Shown in pieces: positions 38,147-46,364 of a DNA stretch of 64,000 nucleotides (the stretch's first letter is position 1; each line of letters begins with the position of its first letter). Under the pieces are notes generated by a model. The model had not been told where the DNA came from, ran no database searches, and saw only the letters and a list, made by a program, of their open reading frames with translations. This stretch comes from Dactylosporangium aurantiacum (GTDB lineage: Bacteria; Actinomycetota; Actinomycetes; Mycobacteriales; Micromonosporaceae), in contig NZ_JNYJ01000001.1 in assembly GCF_000716715.1 (NCBI RefSeq), positions 1 through 64,000 on the forward strand. The letters run 5' to 3'. The position numbers were made by a program, and so were the translations under genes.

Positions 38147-39582
38147 CTGAGGCACTGACCGCCGAGGACCTCGGCCGGGTGCACCTGGTCGGGGTCGGCG
38201 GTGTCGGCATGAGCGGGCTCGCCCGGCTCCTGCTCACCCGCGGCATCCCCACCTCCGGCAGCGAGCTGCGCGAGTGGCCGCAGCTGGCGGCGCTCAAGGC
38301 GCTCGGCGGCACGATCTTCCGCGAGCACCAGCCGGCGAACCTCGACGGGGTCGACACGGTCGTCTACTCGACCGCGATCCCCAAGGACCACATCGAGCTG
38401 GTCACCGCCCGGGAGCGCGGGCTGCGGCTCATGCACCGCTCAGAGGCCCTCGCGGCCACCATGGTCGGGCGGCGCAGCGTGGCGGTCGCCGGCACGCACG
38501 GCAAGACCACCACCACGTCGATGATCACGCTGATGCTGCAGCACGCCGGGCTCGACCCGTCGTTCGTCATCGGCGGCGAGATCTCCGAGGTCGGCTCCAA
38601 CGCCCACCACGGCAGCGGCGAGCTGTTCGTGGCCGAGGCCGACGAGAGCGACCGGTCGTTCCTGCTGTACAACCCGCACGTCGCGGTCGTCACCAACATC
38701 GACGCCGACCACCTCAACACCTACGGCGACCTGCAGGGCCTCGAGGACGCGTTCGTCGAGTTCTGCGCCCGGGTCGAGCCCGGCGGGTTCGTGGTGACCT
38801 GCGCCGACGACCCCGGCGCGCAGCGCATGACGGTGCGGGTCCGCGCCGCCGGCGGCGACGTCCTCACCTACGGCACCGCCCCCGACGCCGACCTGCGCCT
38901 GACCGAGGTGCGTTCCTCCGCGCAGGGCGTGCGCTACGTGGCGCACCACGACGGGGTGCCGCTCGGCGAGGTGTACCTGCCGGTGCCCGGCGCGCACCTG
39001 GGGCTGAACTCCGCCGGGGCGCTGCTCACCGCGCTGCGGCTGGGCATCCCCGCGGAGTCGGCGATCGAGGCGCTGTCGACGTTCCCCGGGGTGCGGCGGC
39101 GCTTCGAGTTCAAGGGCACCGAGGCCGGGGTGCGCATCTACGACGAGTACGCCTACCACCCGGTGCCGATCGCCGCGGCCATGCACACGCTGCGCGAGGT
39201 CGCCGCGGGCGGCCGGCTCGTCGTGGTGTTCCAGCCGTACCGGATGTACCGCACCCGCGACTTCCAGGCCGAGATCGCCGCCGCGCTGTCCCTGGCCGAC
39301 GAGGCGATCGTCATGGAGGTCTTCGGCCCGGGCGAGGTCCGGGAGCCGGGGGAGGGCGGGGTCGCGCTGACCGCCGCCGTCGACCTGCCCGAGGAGCGCA
39401 AGGTGTTCGTGCCGTCGTGGGAGGACGTGCCCGGCGAGGTCGTCGCCCGCGTCCGCGAGGGTGACGTCGTGGTCACCATGGGCGCGCCGCCGATCTCCCT
39501 GATGGGCGACGAGCTGCTCGCCGCGTTGAAGGACGCCGGCGGCGGCTATGTCGGCAGGCACAACCGGCCCGACGGGGACTGA
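38143..39582 (+). CDS. murC: UDP-N-acetylmuramate-L-alanine ligase MurC
   Basis: A 479-residue Mur ligase adding L-Ala to UDP-MurNAc. The N-terminal HLVGVGGVGMSGLARLL, the P-loop AGTHGKTTTTSM, EADESDRSFLLYNP, the DADHLNTYGD segment and YDEYAYHPVPI are typical MurC features. In most MurC proteins the last motif reads DDYGHHP; here the acidic pair and His are kept. The start overlaps murG (ATGA). A murB gene is not next to it. Confidence 0.94.
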   Translation: MTEALTAEDLGRVHLVGVGGVGMSGLARLLLTRGIPTSGSELREWPQLAALKALGGTIFREHQPANLDGVDTVVYSTAIPKDHIELVTARERGLRLMHRSEALAATMVGRRSVAVAGTHGKTTTTSMITLMLQHAGLDPSFVIGGEISEVGSNAHHGSGELFVAEADESDRSFLLYNPHVAVVTNIDADHLNTYGDLQGLEDAFVEFCARVEPGGFVVTCADDPGAQRMTVRVRAAGGDVLTYGTAPDADLRLTEVRSSAQGVRYVAHHDGVPLGEVYLPVPGAHLGLNSAGALLTALRLGIPAESAIEALSTFPGVRRRFEFKGTEAGVRIYDEYAYHPVPIAAAMHTLREVAAGGRLVVVFQPYRMYRTRDFQAEIAAALSLADEAIVMEVFGPGEVREPGEGGVALTAAVDLPEERKVFVPSWEDVPGEVVARVREGDVVVTMGAPPISLMGDELLAALKDAGGGYVGRHNRPDGD

Positions 39583-39588
39583 GCGCCC

Positions 39589-40353
39589 TTGACGTCCACG
39601 CGCGGCTGGCGGCTCGTCCTCGCACCTCGCACCGCGCCCGCCGGCTCCTCCCAGCGGCGGTTCGCCAGGCGGGCCCGGCAGCACCGGCTGCGCGTGCTGC
39701 TGTCGTGGCTGGTCGGGCTCGGCGTCGTCGCGCTGCTCGGCGGGGTCGTCGCGGTCGTGTACGCCACGCCGGCGCTCGGGGTCCACGGGATCCGGGTGAC
39801 CGGCGTGGTGGCGCTCACCGCGCAGGAGGTCCGCGACGCGGCCGGGGTCGCCCGCGGCACGCCGCTGGCCCGGCTGGACCTCGGTGTCGTGGAGCGCCGG
39901 GTCCGGCAGCTCAAGCCGGTGCGGACCGTCACCGCGTCGAAGGACTACCCGCGCACGCTGGTGCTCGCGGTGCGGGAGCGGACCGCGGTCGCGGTGGTGC
40001 CGCGGGCGCTCGGCTTCGTCCTGCTCGACACGGACGGGGTGGCGTACCTGCCGGTCGGCTCGGCGCCGCCGGGGCTGCCGGTGCTGCGCCTGGCCGCGCC
40101 CGGCCCCGGCGACCCGGCGACGGAGGCGGCGCTGACCGTCCTGGCGGCGCTGCCGCCGTGGCTGCGCGACCCGCTGGTGGCGCTGGCCGCCGAGGCGCCG
40201 ACCCGGATCCGGCTGGAGCTCACCGAACGCCGCACCGTCGTGTGGGGTGACGCGACGGAGAACGAGGCGAAGATCAGGGTGCTGCAGTTCACGAAGATCG
40301 CGCCGGACAAGACGCTCGATGTGAGCGCGCCCGGGGTGGTGCTGGAGCGGTGA
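39589..40353 (+). CDS. ftsQ: Division protein FtsQ
   Basis: A 254-residue bitopic divisome scaffold. A basic cytosolic N-terminus is followed by one membrane helix (36-58) and a POTRA domain (about 64-132) starting VHGIRVTGVVALTAQEVRDAAG, and then the FtsQ beta domain with LVLAVRERTAVAVVP and LLDTDGVAY. The TTG start at 39589 is used because no ATG or GTG gives the full N-terminus. The stop overlaps the next gene (GTGA). Confidence 0.92.
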   Translation: MTSTRGWRLVLAPRTAPAGSSQRRFARRARQHRLRVLLSWLVGLGVVALLGGVVAVVYATPALGVHGIRVTGVVALTAQEVRDAAGVARGTPLARLDLGVVERRVRQLKPVRTVTASKDYPRTLVLAVRERTAVAVVPRALGFVLLDTDGVAYLPVGSAPPGLPVLRLAAPGPGDPATEAALTVLAALPPWLRDPLVALAAEAPTRIRLELTERRTVVWGDATENEAKIRVLQFTKIAPDKTLDVSAPGVVLER

Positions 40354-40850
40354 GCCGGGTCGACGTGGCCGGCACCGGCGACGAGCGGGCGCTGCTCACC
40401 GGCTGGCTCGACTGGCACCGTGAGACCGTGCACGTCAAGTGCGCGGGCCTCGCCGAGCGGGACGCCTGGCGCACCCCGCTGTCGGGGCGGTCGCTGACCA
40501 GCGCGGCGGGTGTGGTGTCGCATCTCACGGCGGTCGAGTCGTACTGGTTCGAGCGGGTCGTCGCCGGGCTCGACGTGCCGGTCGGCTGGACCGCCGACGA
40601 CCCGGACCTGGACTGGCGCCGCGCGCCGGGGGCGACCCTGGCCGGGCACCTGGCGGGGTACCGCCGCCAGTGCGAGGTCTCCCGGTCGGTGCTGGCCGGC
40701 GCGGACCTCGACGCGACCTGCCCGGGCAGCCGGCCCGGCACGCCCGTGTCGGTCCGCTGGGTGGTGCTGCACATGATCGAGGAGACCGCCCGTCACAACG
40801 GACACCTCGACGCCGTTAGGGAATTGGTCGACGGCATCGTCGGGGAATAG
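40350..40850 (+). CDS. DinB-like/DUF664 family protein
   Basis: A 166-residue four-helix-bundle protein of the DinB/YfiT superfamily, not related to polymerase IV. Three His residues of the metal site are visible: in SHLTAVESYW, HMIEETARHNGH and its partner. Actinobacterial members often act as mycothiol-dependent S-transferases or hydrolases. GTG at 40350 overlaps the ftsQ stop, so it is translationally coupled to division genes. It is an unusual passenger between ftsQ and ftsZ, and a link with division is not shown. Confidence 0.85.
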   Translation: MSRVDVAGTGDERALLTGWLDWHRETVHVKCAGLAERDAWRTPLSGRSLTSAAGVVSHLTAVESYWFERVVAGLDVPVGWTADDPDLDWRRAPGATLAGHLAGYRRQCEVSRSVLAGADLDATCPGSRPGTPVSVRWVVLHMIEETARHNGHLDAVRELVDGIVGE

Positions 40851-40916
40851 CCGACACGCCGGGCGGCGGTCCTTGGATCGCGACAGTCGGGCCCTTACCT
40901 TGCGATAAGGCATTAG

Positions 40917-40945
40917 TTGACATAACTATAAGCCTCTAGTAAAGG
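40917..40945 (+). promoter_or_regulatory. Candidate ftsZ promoter inside a small palindrome
   Basis: TTGACA (40917-40922), 17-base spacer, TAAAGG (40940-40945) in an AT-rich patch. TAGTT-GACAT-AACTA (40914-40928) is a perfect inverted repeat over the -35, and CCTTAC/GATAAGG lies just upstream (40893-40910). The leader to ftsZ is about 120 bases. Confidence 0.5.
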
Positions 40946-41074
40946 GTGAGGGTTTGCGGGACCCACATCCAGTGCGTCTGCATGGCGGACGCCGCCCGTC
41001 GCGGGGTCGGGTTTCCAGCACGACGGCTCCGGGAAGGATCGGCGCTCGCCAACCTCGAAAGGAAAGGCAGTCCG

Positions 41075-42172
41075 ATGACACATCCGCACAACTATCTCGC
41101 GGTCATCAAGGTCGTCGGCATCGGCGGCGGCGGGGTCAACGCCGTCAATCGCATGATCGAGGTTGGCCTCAAAGGCGTCGAGTTCATCGCGATCAACACC
41201 GACGCCCAGGCCCTGCTGATGAGCGACGCCGACGTCAAGCTCGACGTCGGCCGGGAGCTGACCCGGGGCCTCGGCGCCGGCGCCAACCCCGATGTGGGCA
41301 AGAACGCCGCCGAGGACCACCGCGACGAGATCGAAGAGGTGCTCAAGGGCGCCGACATGGTCTTCGTCACCTGCGGCGAGGGCGGCGGCACGGGCACCGG
41401 CGGCGCGCCGGTGGTGGCGAACATCGCGCGGAAGCTCGGCGCGCTGACGATCGGCGTGGTCACCCGGCCCTTCTCCTTCGAGGGCAAGCGCCGGCAGGTC
41501 CAGGCCGAGGCCGGGATCGAGGAGCTGCGCAACCAGTGCGACACGCTCATCGTCATCCCCAACGACCGGCTCCTGGCGCTCGGTGACCGGGGCATCTCGA
41601 TGATGGACGCCTTCCGGCAGGCCGACCAGGTGCTGCTGTCCGGTGTCCAGGGCATCACCGACCTGATCACCACGCCGGGCCTGATCAACCTCGACTTCGC
41701 CGACGTCAAGAGCGTCATGAGCGGCGCCGGGAGCGCCCTCATGGGCATCGGCAGCGCGCGTGGCGACAACCGTGCCGTGGAGGCGGCCGAGTCGGCGATC
41801 TCCAGCCCGCTGCTGGAGCAGAGCATGGACGGCGCGCGGGGCGTGCTGCTGTCCATCGCCGGCGGCTCCGACCTGGGCCTGTTCGAGATCAACGACGCGG
41901 CGCAGCTGGTCACCGACGCGGCGCACCCCGACGCCAACATCATCTTCGGCGCGGTCATCGACGACGCGCTCGGCGACGAGGTGCGCGTCACGGTGATCGC
42001 GGCCGGCTTCGACGGCGGCGCGCCGGCGTACCGGCCGGTGGAGGCCCGCCCGCCGCGCTCGCACCACCAGCCGAAGGAGCCGGCGCCGGTCGAGCGCCAG
42101 GCACCGCCGCCGCCCCGGCGCGTGCTGTTCGACGACGTCGACGTGCCGGACTTCCTCAAGAACGGCGCCTGA
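41075..42172 (+). CDS. ftsZ: Cell division GTPase FtsZ
   Basis: A 365-residue tubulin homologue that forms the cytokinetic ring. The nucleotide-binding [13 protein letters not shown] (15-27), the tubulin signature GGGTGTGG (103-110), and the T7 loop [11 protein letters not shown] are intact. A short linker rich in Pro and Arg ends in the conserved C-terminal peptide [11 protein letters not shown], which binds SepF. The ATG follows GAAAGGAAAGG. It has its own candidate promoter and a strong terminator, so it is transcribed partly apart from the upstream cluster. Confidence 0.97.
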   Translation: MTHPHNYLAVIKVVGIGGGGVNAVNRMIEVGLKGVEFIAINTDAQALLMSDADVKLDVGRELTRGLGAGANPDVGKNAAEDHRDEIEEVLKGADMVFVTCGEGGGTGTGGAPVVANIARKLGALTIGVVTRPFSFEGKRRQVQAEAGIEELRNQCDTLIVIPNDRLLALGDRGISMMDAFRQADQVLLSGVQGITDLITTPGLINLDFADVKSVMSGAGSALMGIGSARGDNRAVEAAESAISSPLLEQSMDGARGVLLSIAGGSDLGLFEINDAAQLVTDAAHPDANIIFGAVIDDALGDEVRVTVIAAGFDGGAPAYRPVEARPPRSHHQPKEPAPVERQAPPPPRRVLFDDVDVPDFLKNGA

Positions 42173-42178
42173 AAGAAT

Positions 42179-42214
42179 CGGGTGGGTCCCTCGGGACCCA
42201 CCCGGTTTCGTTTC
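42179..42214 (+). terminator. Intrinsic terminator after ftsZ
   Basis: CGGGTGGGTCC (42179-42189) pairs with GGACCCACCCG (42194-42204), followed by GTTTCGTTTC. It lies 6 bases after the ftsZ stop. Confidence 0.85.
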
Positions 42215-42230
42215 GGCGTTGGAGGGTCAT

Positions 42231-42932
42231 ATGGGTGATGCACGGACCGAGGAGATCGGGCGCAACCTGGCCGCGGTCCGCGAACGCATCGCCGCGGCCT
42301 GCAAGGCGGCCGGGCGGGAGCCTGAGGAGGTCACGCTGGTCGCGGTCACCAAGACCTACCCCGCGCAGGACGTGGCCCGGCTGGCCGCCCTCGGCGTGCT
42401 CGACGTCGGGGAGAACCGGGACCAGGAGGCGGCACCGAAGGCCGCCGCCGGTCCGCCCGGCCTGCGCTGGCACTTCATCGGCCAACTGCAGCGCAACAAG
42501 GCCCGCTCGGTGGCGTCGTACGCGTCGGTCGTGCACTCCGTGGACAGCCTGCGCCTGGTGGACGCGCTCACCGACGCCGCGGTGCGGGCGGAGCGCGACA
42601 CGCCGCTGGACGTCCTCGTCCAGGTGAGCCTCGACGACGACGCGCACCGTGGCGGCGCGGTCACCGGCGCGGTCGAACAGGTGGCCGAATCGGTCGCGGC
42701 GAGCCCGGCACTGCGCCTCAAAGGCGTGATGGCGGTCGCCCCGCTGGACTGGGAACCGGACGCCGCATTCGGTCGCCTCGCCGACGTATCCGCGCGGTTG
42801 CGGGTCGCCTTTCCCGGCGCGGACTGGATTTCCGCGGGCATGAGCGAGGACCTGGAATCAGCGATTTCGCACGGCTCGACACATGTCCGTGTCGGTAGCG
42901 CATTGCTCGGAAATCGACCCCCGCTGGGGTAG
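42231..42932 (+). CDS. YggS/PLPBP family pyridoxal-phosphate homeostasis protein
   Basis: A 233-residue fold-III PLP-binding protein without known catalysis. The PLP lysine is Lys41 in LVAVTKTYPA. The GENRDQEA, RWHFIGQLQRNKA and phosphate-binding SAGMSEDLESAI segments are typical. ATG at 42231 has GGAGGG just upstream. The gene follows ftsZ directly; the PgeF-type gene often found between them in actinobacteria is missing. It probably shares a transcript with sepF. Confidence 0.93.
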   Translation: MGDARTEEIGRNLAAVRERIAAACKAAGREPEEVTLVAVTKTYPAQDVARLAALGVLDVGENRDQEAAPKAAAGPPGLRWHFIGQLQRNKARSVASYASVVHSVDSLRLVDALTDAAVRAERDTPLDVLVQVSLDDDAHRGGAVTGAVEQVAESVAASPALRLKGVMAVAPLDWEPDAAFGRLADVSARLRVAFPGADWISAGMSEDLESAISHGSTHVRVGSALLGNRPPLG

Positions 42933-43058
42933 CCTGGCCGCGGGAACGGAAAAACTACACGGGTGTGGTTCTGCGCCGGCGGGGCGGTGTCGCACCAGGT
43001 GATCGGTGGCACCGACAACGGGGGGAAGTGCCGCATGGCGGTGGACGGAGGAGCGCGG

Positions 43059-43823
43059 ATGGGTGCTCTGCGCAGGGCGGGCGTATGGCTCGGGCTCGTC
43101 GAGGACGAGGACGAGCGCGGTTACGACGACCGTCACTACCGGGGTTACGGTGACGACTTCGCCGACGACGAGGACGACGTCGACGAGGTGCCGGCGCCGC
43201 GCGCCCGCACGACGTCCGACCGACTCTCCGCCTCGGACCGGCTCTCCGAGCGGCTCTCGGCCTCCGACCGGCTGTCGGACCGGCTGGCGGGCTCCGAGCG
43301 GCTGGCCGACCGGCTCGCCACGTCCGAGCGGCTGACCGCCTCGGAGCGCCTCGCGGCGTCGGAGCGGCTGACCGCGTCCGAGCGGCTCTCGGCCGCCGAG
43401 CGCGACGCGGCCGCGAGCCGCAGCACCGTGCGGTCGATCACCCGACCCACGACCGTCAGCTACCCGACACGGGACAACCTGGCACTCGCGCCCCAGACGT
43501 CGACGAGGGAGCGGCCGGTGGTGGAGGAAGAAGCGGACGACCGTCGCTACGCGATCACGACGCTGCACCCGACGACGTACAACGAGGCCCGCACCATCGG
43601 TGAGCACTTCCGTGACGGCCACCCGGTGATCATGAACCTGACCGAAATGGACGAGGCGGACGCCAAGCGTTTGGTCGACTTCGCGGCAGGGCTCGTTTTC
43701 GGCCTGCGTGGTAACTTCGAGCGGGTGACCAACCGAGTCTTCCTGCTCTCTCCGGCAAATGTCCAGGTCACCGCAGAGGACAAAGCTAAGATCGCCGAGG
43801 GCGGGTTCTTCAACCAGAGCTGA
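43059..43823 (+). CDS. sepF: SepF with an expanded SERL-repeat linker
   Basis: A 254-residue FtsZ membrane anchor. The amphipathic N-terminus [21 protein letters not shown] binds membrane, and the C-terminal core (about 165-254: [41 protein letters not shown]) forms the FtsZ-binding dimer. Between them (53-116) is a run of [12 protein letters not shown] and TASERL units that looks helical. ATG at 43059 is preferred: it gives the family N-terminus and has GGAGGAG 5 bases upstream. ATG at 43035 also has a ribosome site and would add 8 residues. Confidence 0.93.
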   Translation: MGALRRAGVWLGLVEDEDERGYDDRHYRGYGDDFADDEDDVDEVPAPRARTTSDRLSASDRLSERLSASDRLSDRLAGSERLADRLATSERLTASERLAASERLTASERLSAAERDAAASRSTVRSITRPTTVSYPTRDNLALAPQTSTRERPVVEEEADDRRYAITTLHPTTYNEARTIGEHFRDGHPVIMNLTEMDEADAKRLVDFAAGLVFGLRGNFERVTNRVFLLSPANVQVTAEDKAKIAEGGFFNQS

Positions 43824-43841
43824 TGCGAGGACTCAACGGCC

Positions 43842-44147
43842 GTGGTGTCCATCACCCTGCAGATCGTGTATCTGCTGCTCTACCTGTTCCTGGTGGTGCT
43901 CCTCGCGCGCTTTGTCATGGGCTACGTGATGCAGTTCAGCCGCCGCTGGCAACCGGGCCGGGGTGCCGCGGCCGCCCTCGAAGTGGTGTGGAGCGTCACC
44001 GATCCGCCGCTCAAAGCGTTGAGGCGGGTGATCCGTCCGCTGCGTATTGGTACCGTGGCCGTGGACCTGTCTTCGCTTGTGCTGCTGGTTATCCTGTTCG
44101 TGCTGATGAACGTCGTGGTAAGGCAACTGATCGGGGTGTTCTCGTGA
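43842..44147 (+). CDS. YggT family membrane protein
   Basis: A 101-residue membrane protein with two helices (about residues 3-25 and 72-95) and the conserved [17 protein letters not shown] loop between them. It is a regular neighbour of sepF and divIVA and its function is unresolved. Two adjacent GTG codons (43842, 43845) could start it. GCGAGG lies some 12 bases upstream, which is a weak ribosome site, so coupling with sepF is likely. Confidence 0.9.
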   Translation: MVSITLQIVYLLLYLFLVVLLARFVMGYVMQFSRRWQPGRGAAAALEVVWSVTDPPLKALRRVIRPLRIGTVAVDLSSLVLLVILFVLMNVVVRQLIGVFS

Positions 44148-44196
44148 CCCGCCCCGCTCGGCGGCCACGCGGCCGCAACTGACCCGAGGAGTTTCG

Positions 44197-44985
44197 ATGC
44201 CGCTGACCCCGGCCGACGTCCACAACGTCGCCTTCAAGAAGCCCCCCATCGGTAAACGGGGGTATGACGAGGAGGAGGTCGACGCCTTCCTCGACGAGGT
44301 CGAGCGCGAGCTCGCCCGGCTGATTGAGGAGAACAACGAGCTGCGCGCGCAGCTCGAACGCGGTGGCGGCGGCCGCGCCCCCGCCGGCCCCGGCGGCGGT
44401 GACCCGCGCCTGGCGGCGGAGCTCGCCGACCTGAAGACGCAGTTCGAGCGCGTCCAGCGGGAGAAGCAGTCCGCCGAGCAGGCCGCCCGCGGCATGCAGC
44501 AGGAGCTCGACCAGATCCGCTCGCAGGGCGGACCGGCCGGCGGCGACGGCGAGCAGCAGGCGCTCCGCGTGCTGATGATGGCCCAGCGCACCGCCGACGA
44601 CCACGTGTCCGACGCCCGCCGCGAGGCCGACAAGCTGCTGTCCGACGCGCGCACCAAGGCCGAGGAGGTCACCCGCGACGCGCGGGCGAAGGCCGACGCG
44701 CTCGAGCGCGACGCCCGCCAGCGCCACCAGGAGGCCATGGGCGGCCTGGACGCCAAGCGCACCGCGCTGCAGAAGCACATCGAGGAGCTCAAGCAGTTCG
44801 AGCGGGAGTACCGGACCCGCCTGAAGGCCTACCTGGAGAGCCAGCTGCGCGACCTCACCGGCCGCGAGCAGAGCCTCGAGGCCGAGATGGCCGCCCGCAA
44901 CGAGGGCGCGACCCGCGCCGCCGGCGGCGGTGCCGGCCTCGCCACGGCGGGCCTCGCCGGTGGCTACGAGGGCGCCGGGCGCTGA
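44197..44985 (+). CDS. divIVA: Polar growth protein DivIVA (Wag31)
   Basis: A 262-residue coiled-coil protein that marks poles and curved membrane and directs tip growth. The N-terminal membrane-binding domain reads [19 protein letters not shown] and [20 protein letters not shown] Gly/Pro linker (55-70) separates it from a long coiled coil (about 71-230) with heptads such as [24 protein letters not shown]. The tail is Gly/Ala-rich. GAGGAG precedes the ATG. It is followed by a strong hairpin. Confidence 0.96.
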   Translation: MPLTPADVHNVAFKKPPIGKRGYDEEEVDAFLDEVERELARLIEENNELRAQLERGGGGRAPAGPGGGDPRLAAELADLKTQFERVQREKQSAEQAARGMQQELDQIRSQGGPAGGDGEQQALRVLMMAQRTADDHVSDARREADKLLSDARTKAEEVTRDARAKADALERDARQRHQEAMGGLDAKRTALQKHIEELKQFEREYRTRLKAYLESQLRDLTGREQSLEAEMAARNEGATRAAGGGAGLATAGLAGGYEGAGR

Positions 44986-45046
44986 CCCCGCCCGCCAGGT
45001 GACCAGCACAGAGCACTGATCCGACACGCCGGTCAATGCGACACGC

Positions 45047-45077
45047 GGCGCCCCAGCCGAAAATCGGCTGGGGCGCC
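45047..45077 (+). terminator. Hairpin terminator after divIVA
   Basis: Perfect 14-bp arms GGCGCCCCAGCCGA (45047-45060) and TCGGCTGGGGCGCC (45064-45077), loop AAA. No T run follows. Confidence 0.75.
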
Positions 45078-45174
45078 GGTCGCTATCCGGGGTCTCGTTC
45101 GTTGTACGGGCGAGAGACACTCGCCCGGGTATGTGTGCAGCATGTGCCGGGTTCAGCTTGCGGAGGGGTAGGCC

Positions 45175-46014
45175 GTGATCGTCGGAAGTCTGCTGCTGAT
45201 CGTCGTGGCCGTGGGCCTGCTCGTGGTGGGCCTGCTGCAAGGCGCTGACGCGCTGCTGGTGGCGTCGATCGGCGCGAGCCTCCTCGCGGCGGTCGCGCTC
45301 ATCGTCGGCGGCCGGCAGGCCGCCGCGGCCCGCTCGTCGCGCACCGCCCGCACCGGCCGGCAGGTGCCCTCCGACGAGCGCTACGACCCGTTCGAGTCGC
45401 GGCTGGACGCCGACACGGCGCGGGAGGCGCGCCAGCCCGTCGGTGCCGGCGCCCGCACCGGCGGCACCACCTACGGCCGCGGTGCCGGCGGCGCGACCCG
45501 CGTCGGCGGCAGCGGGAGAACCGACACCAACCTGCCCCCGGCCGACGAGACCGCGGTCACGGCGCCGGTGCGCGACGAGCCCCGCGACGAGCGGGCCGTG
45601 CCGCAGCAGCCGGACGTGCCGTTCGAGGAGTACCCGGCGGCCGCCGCCGGCGACTGGTCCGTCGATGGTGAGGAGTACGGCCAGGACGTCGACCGCGGCC
45701 AGAACCACGGCCAGGACCGCGGCCAGGGCCCGGGGCAGGAGTACGGGCAGGAGTACGGCGACGAGTACGACGACGAGGACCCGGAGGACGAGCCGCCGGT
45801 CCAGGCGTCGTCCGCCGCCGACATCGCCCGCGTCTCGACGATGACCGACGAGGTGCTCGTCATCGACGGCCGCCCCCGCTACCACGTGCGCGGCTGCGTG
45901 CACCTGCTCGGCCGGGAGAGCGAGCCGCTGCCGGTCGGCGAGGCGGTCGAGCTCGGCTTCACGCCGTGCAGCGGCTGCGAGCCCAACGACGTGATCCTGG
46001 CCGGTCGCGCCTGA
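45175..46014 (+). CDS. Membrane protein with a C-terminal Cys/His motif domain
   Basis: A 279-residue protein I cannot name. Two membrane helices occupy residues 1-45. A long disordered segment rich in Gly, Arg, Gln, Asp and Tyr (55-215, with GQDRGQGPGQEYGQEYGDEY-like words) leads to a compact C-terminal domain. That domain reads VLVIDGRPRYHVRGCVHL, then ELGFTPCSGCEP: a His-X3-Cys and CXXC set that suggests a small metal site, similar in shape to the domain found after some thermonuclease folds. GTG at 45175 has GGAGGGG upstream. Confidence 0.75.
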   Translation: MIVGSLLLIVVAVGLLVVGLLQGADALLVASIGASLLAAVALIVGGRQAAAARSSRTARTGRQVPSDERYDPFESRLDADTAREARQPVGAGARTGGTTYGRGAGGATRVGGSGRTDTNLPPADETAVTAPVRDEPRDERAVPQQPDVPFEEYPAAAAGDWSVDGEEYGQDVDRGQNHGQDRGQGPGQEYGQEYGDEYDDEDPEDEPPVQASSAADIARVSTMTDEVLVIDGRPRYHVRGCVHLLGRESEPLPVGEAVELGFTPCSGCEPNDVILAGRA

Positions 46015-46067
46015 TGCCCACCGGTCCGGGCGATCGTCCACGATCGGGTGAACCTTCACAATGAGGT

Positions 46068-46364
46068 ATGCCCACCATCGCGATCCGCGTGAGGCCCGGT
46101 GCCTCGCGCACCGCGGTCGGCGGTAGCCACCCCGGCCCGTACGGCCCCGCGCTGGTCGTCGCCGTCGGGGCCCGGCCGGTCGACGGCCAGGCCACCGAGG
46201 CCGCGCTGAAGGCCCTCGCCGAGGCGCTGCGGGTGCGGCCCTCGGCGCTGCGCCTCAAGGCCGGCGCGGCCAGCCGGGACAAGCTCGTCGAGCTGCCCGA
46301 CGGCCACGCCGACCGCGTCGCCGCGCTGATGGATCCGGACCCCGCGAAACGCGGCGCGCATTGA
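46068..46364 (+). CDS. DUF167 (YggU) family protein
   Basis: A 98-residue small protein with the DUF167 pattern IRVRPGASRTAVGG, then ALKALAEALRVRPSALRLKAGAASRDKLVEL. The role is unknown. ATG at 46068 has only GAGG very close by; a CACAAT box (46057-46062) 5 bases earlier may make it leaderless. It overlaps the antiporter gene at TTGA. Confidence 0.85.
   Translation: MPTIAIRVRPGASRTAVGGSHPGPYGPALVVAVGARPVDGQATEAALKALAEALRVRPSALRLKAGAASRDKLVELPDGHADRVAALMDPDPAKRGAH

Noticed and set aside
40350..40850. Calling this gene a second DNA polymerase IV because of the DinB name
   Set aside because: It is a four-helix DinB/YfiT-fold protein, unrelated to the Y-family polymerase at 10124.
42963..43058. 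Upstream GTG start for sepF
   Set aside because: It adds 32 unconserved residues; ATG 43059 has a good ribosome site and the family N-terminus.
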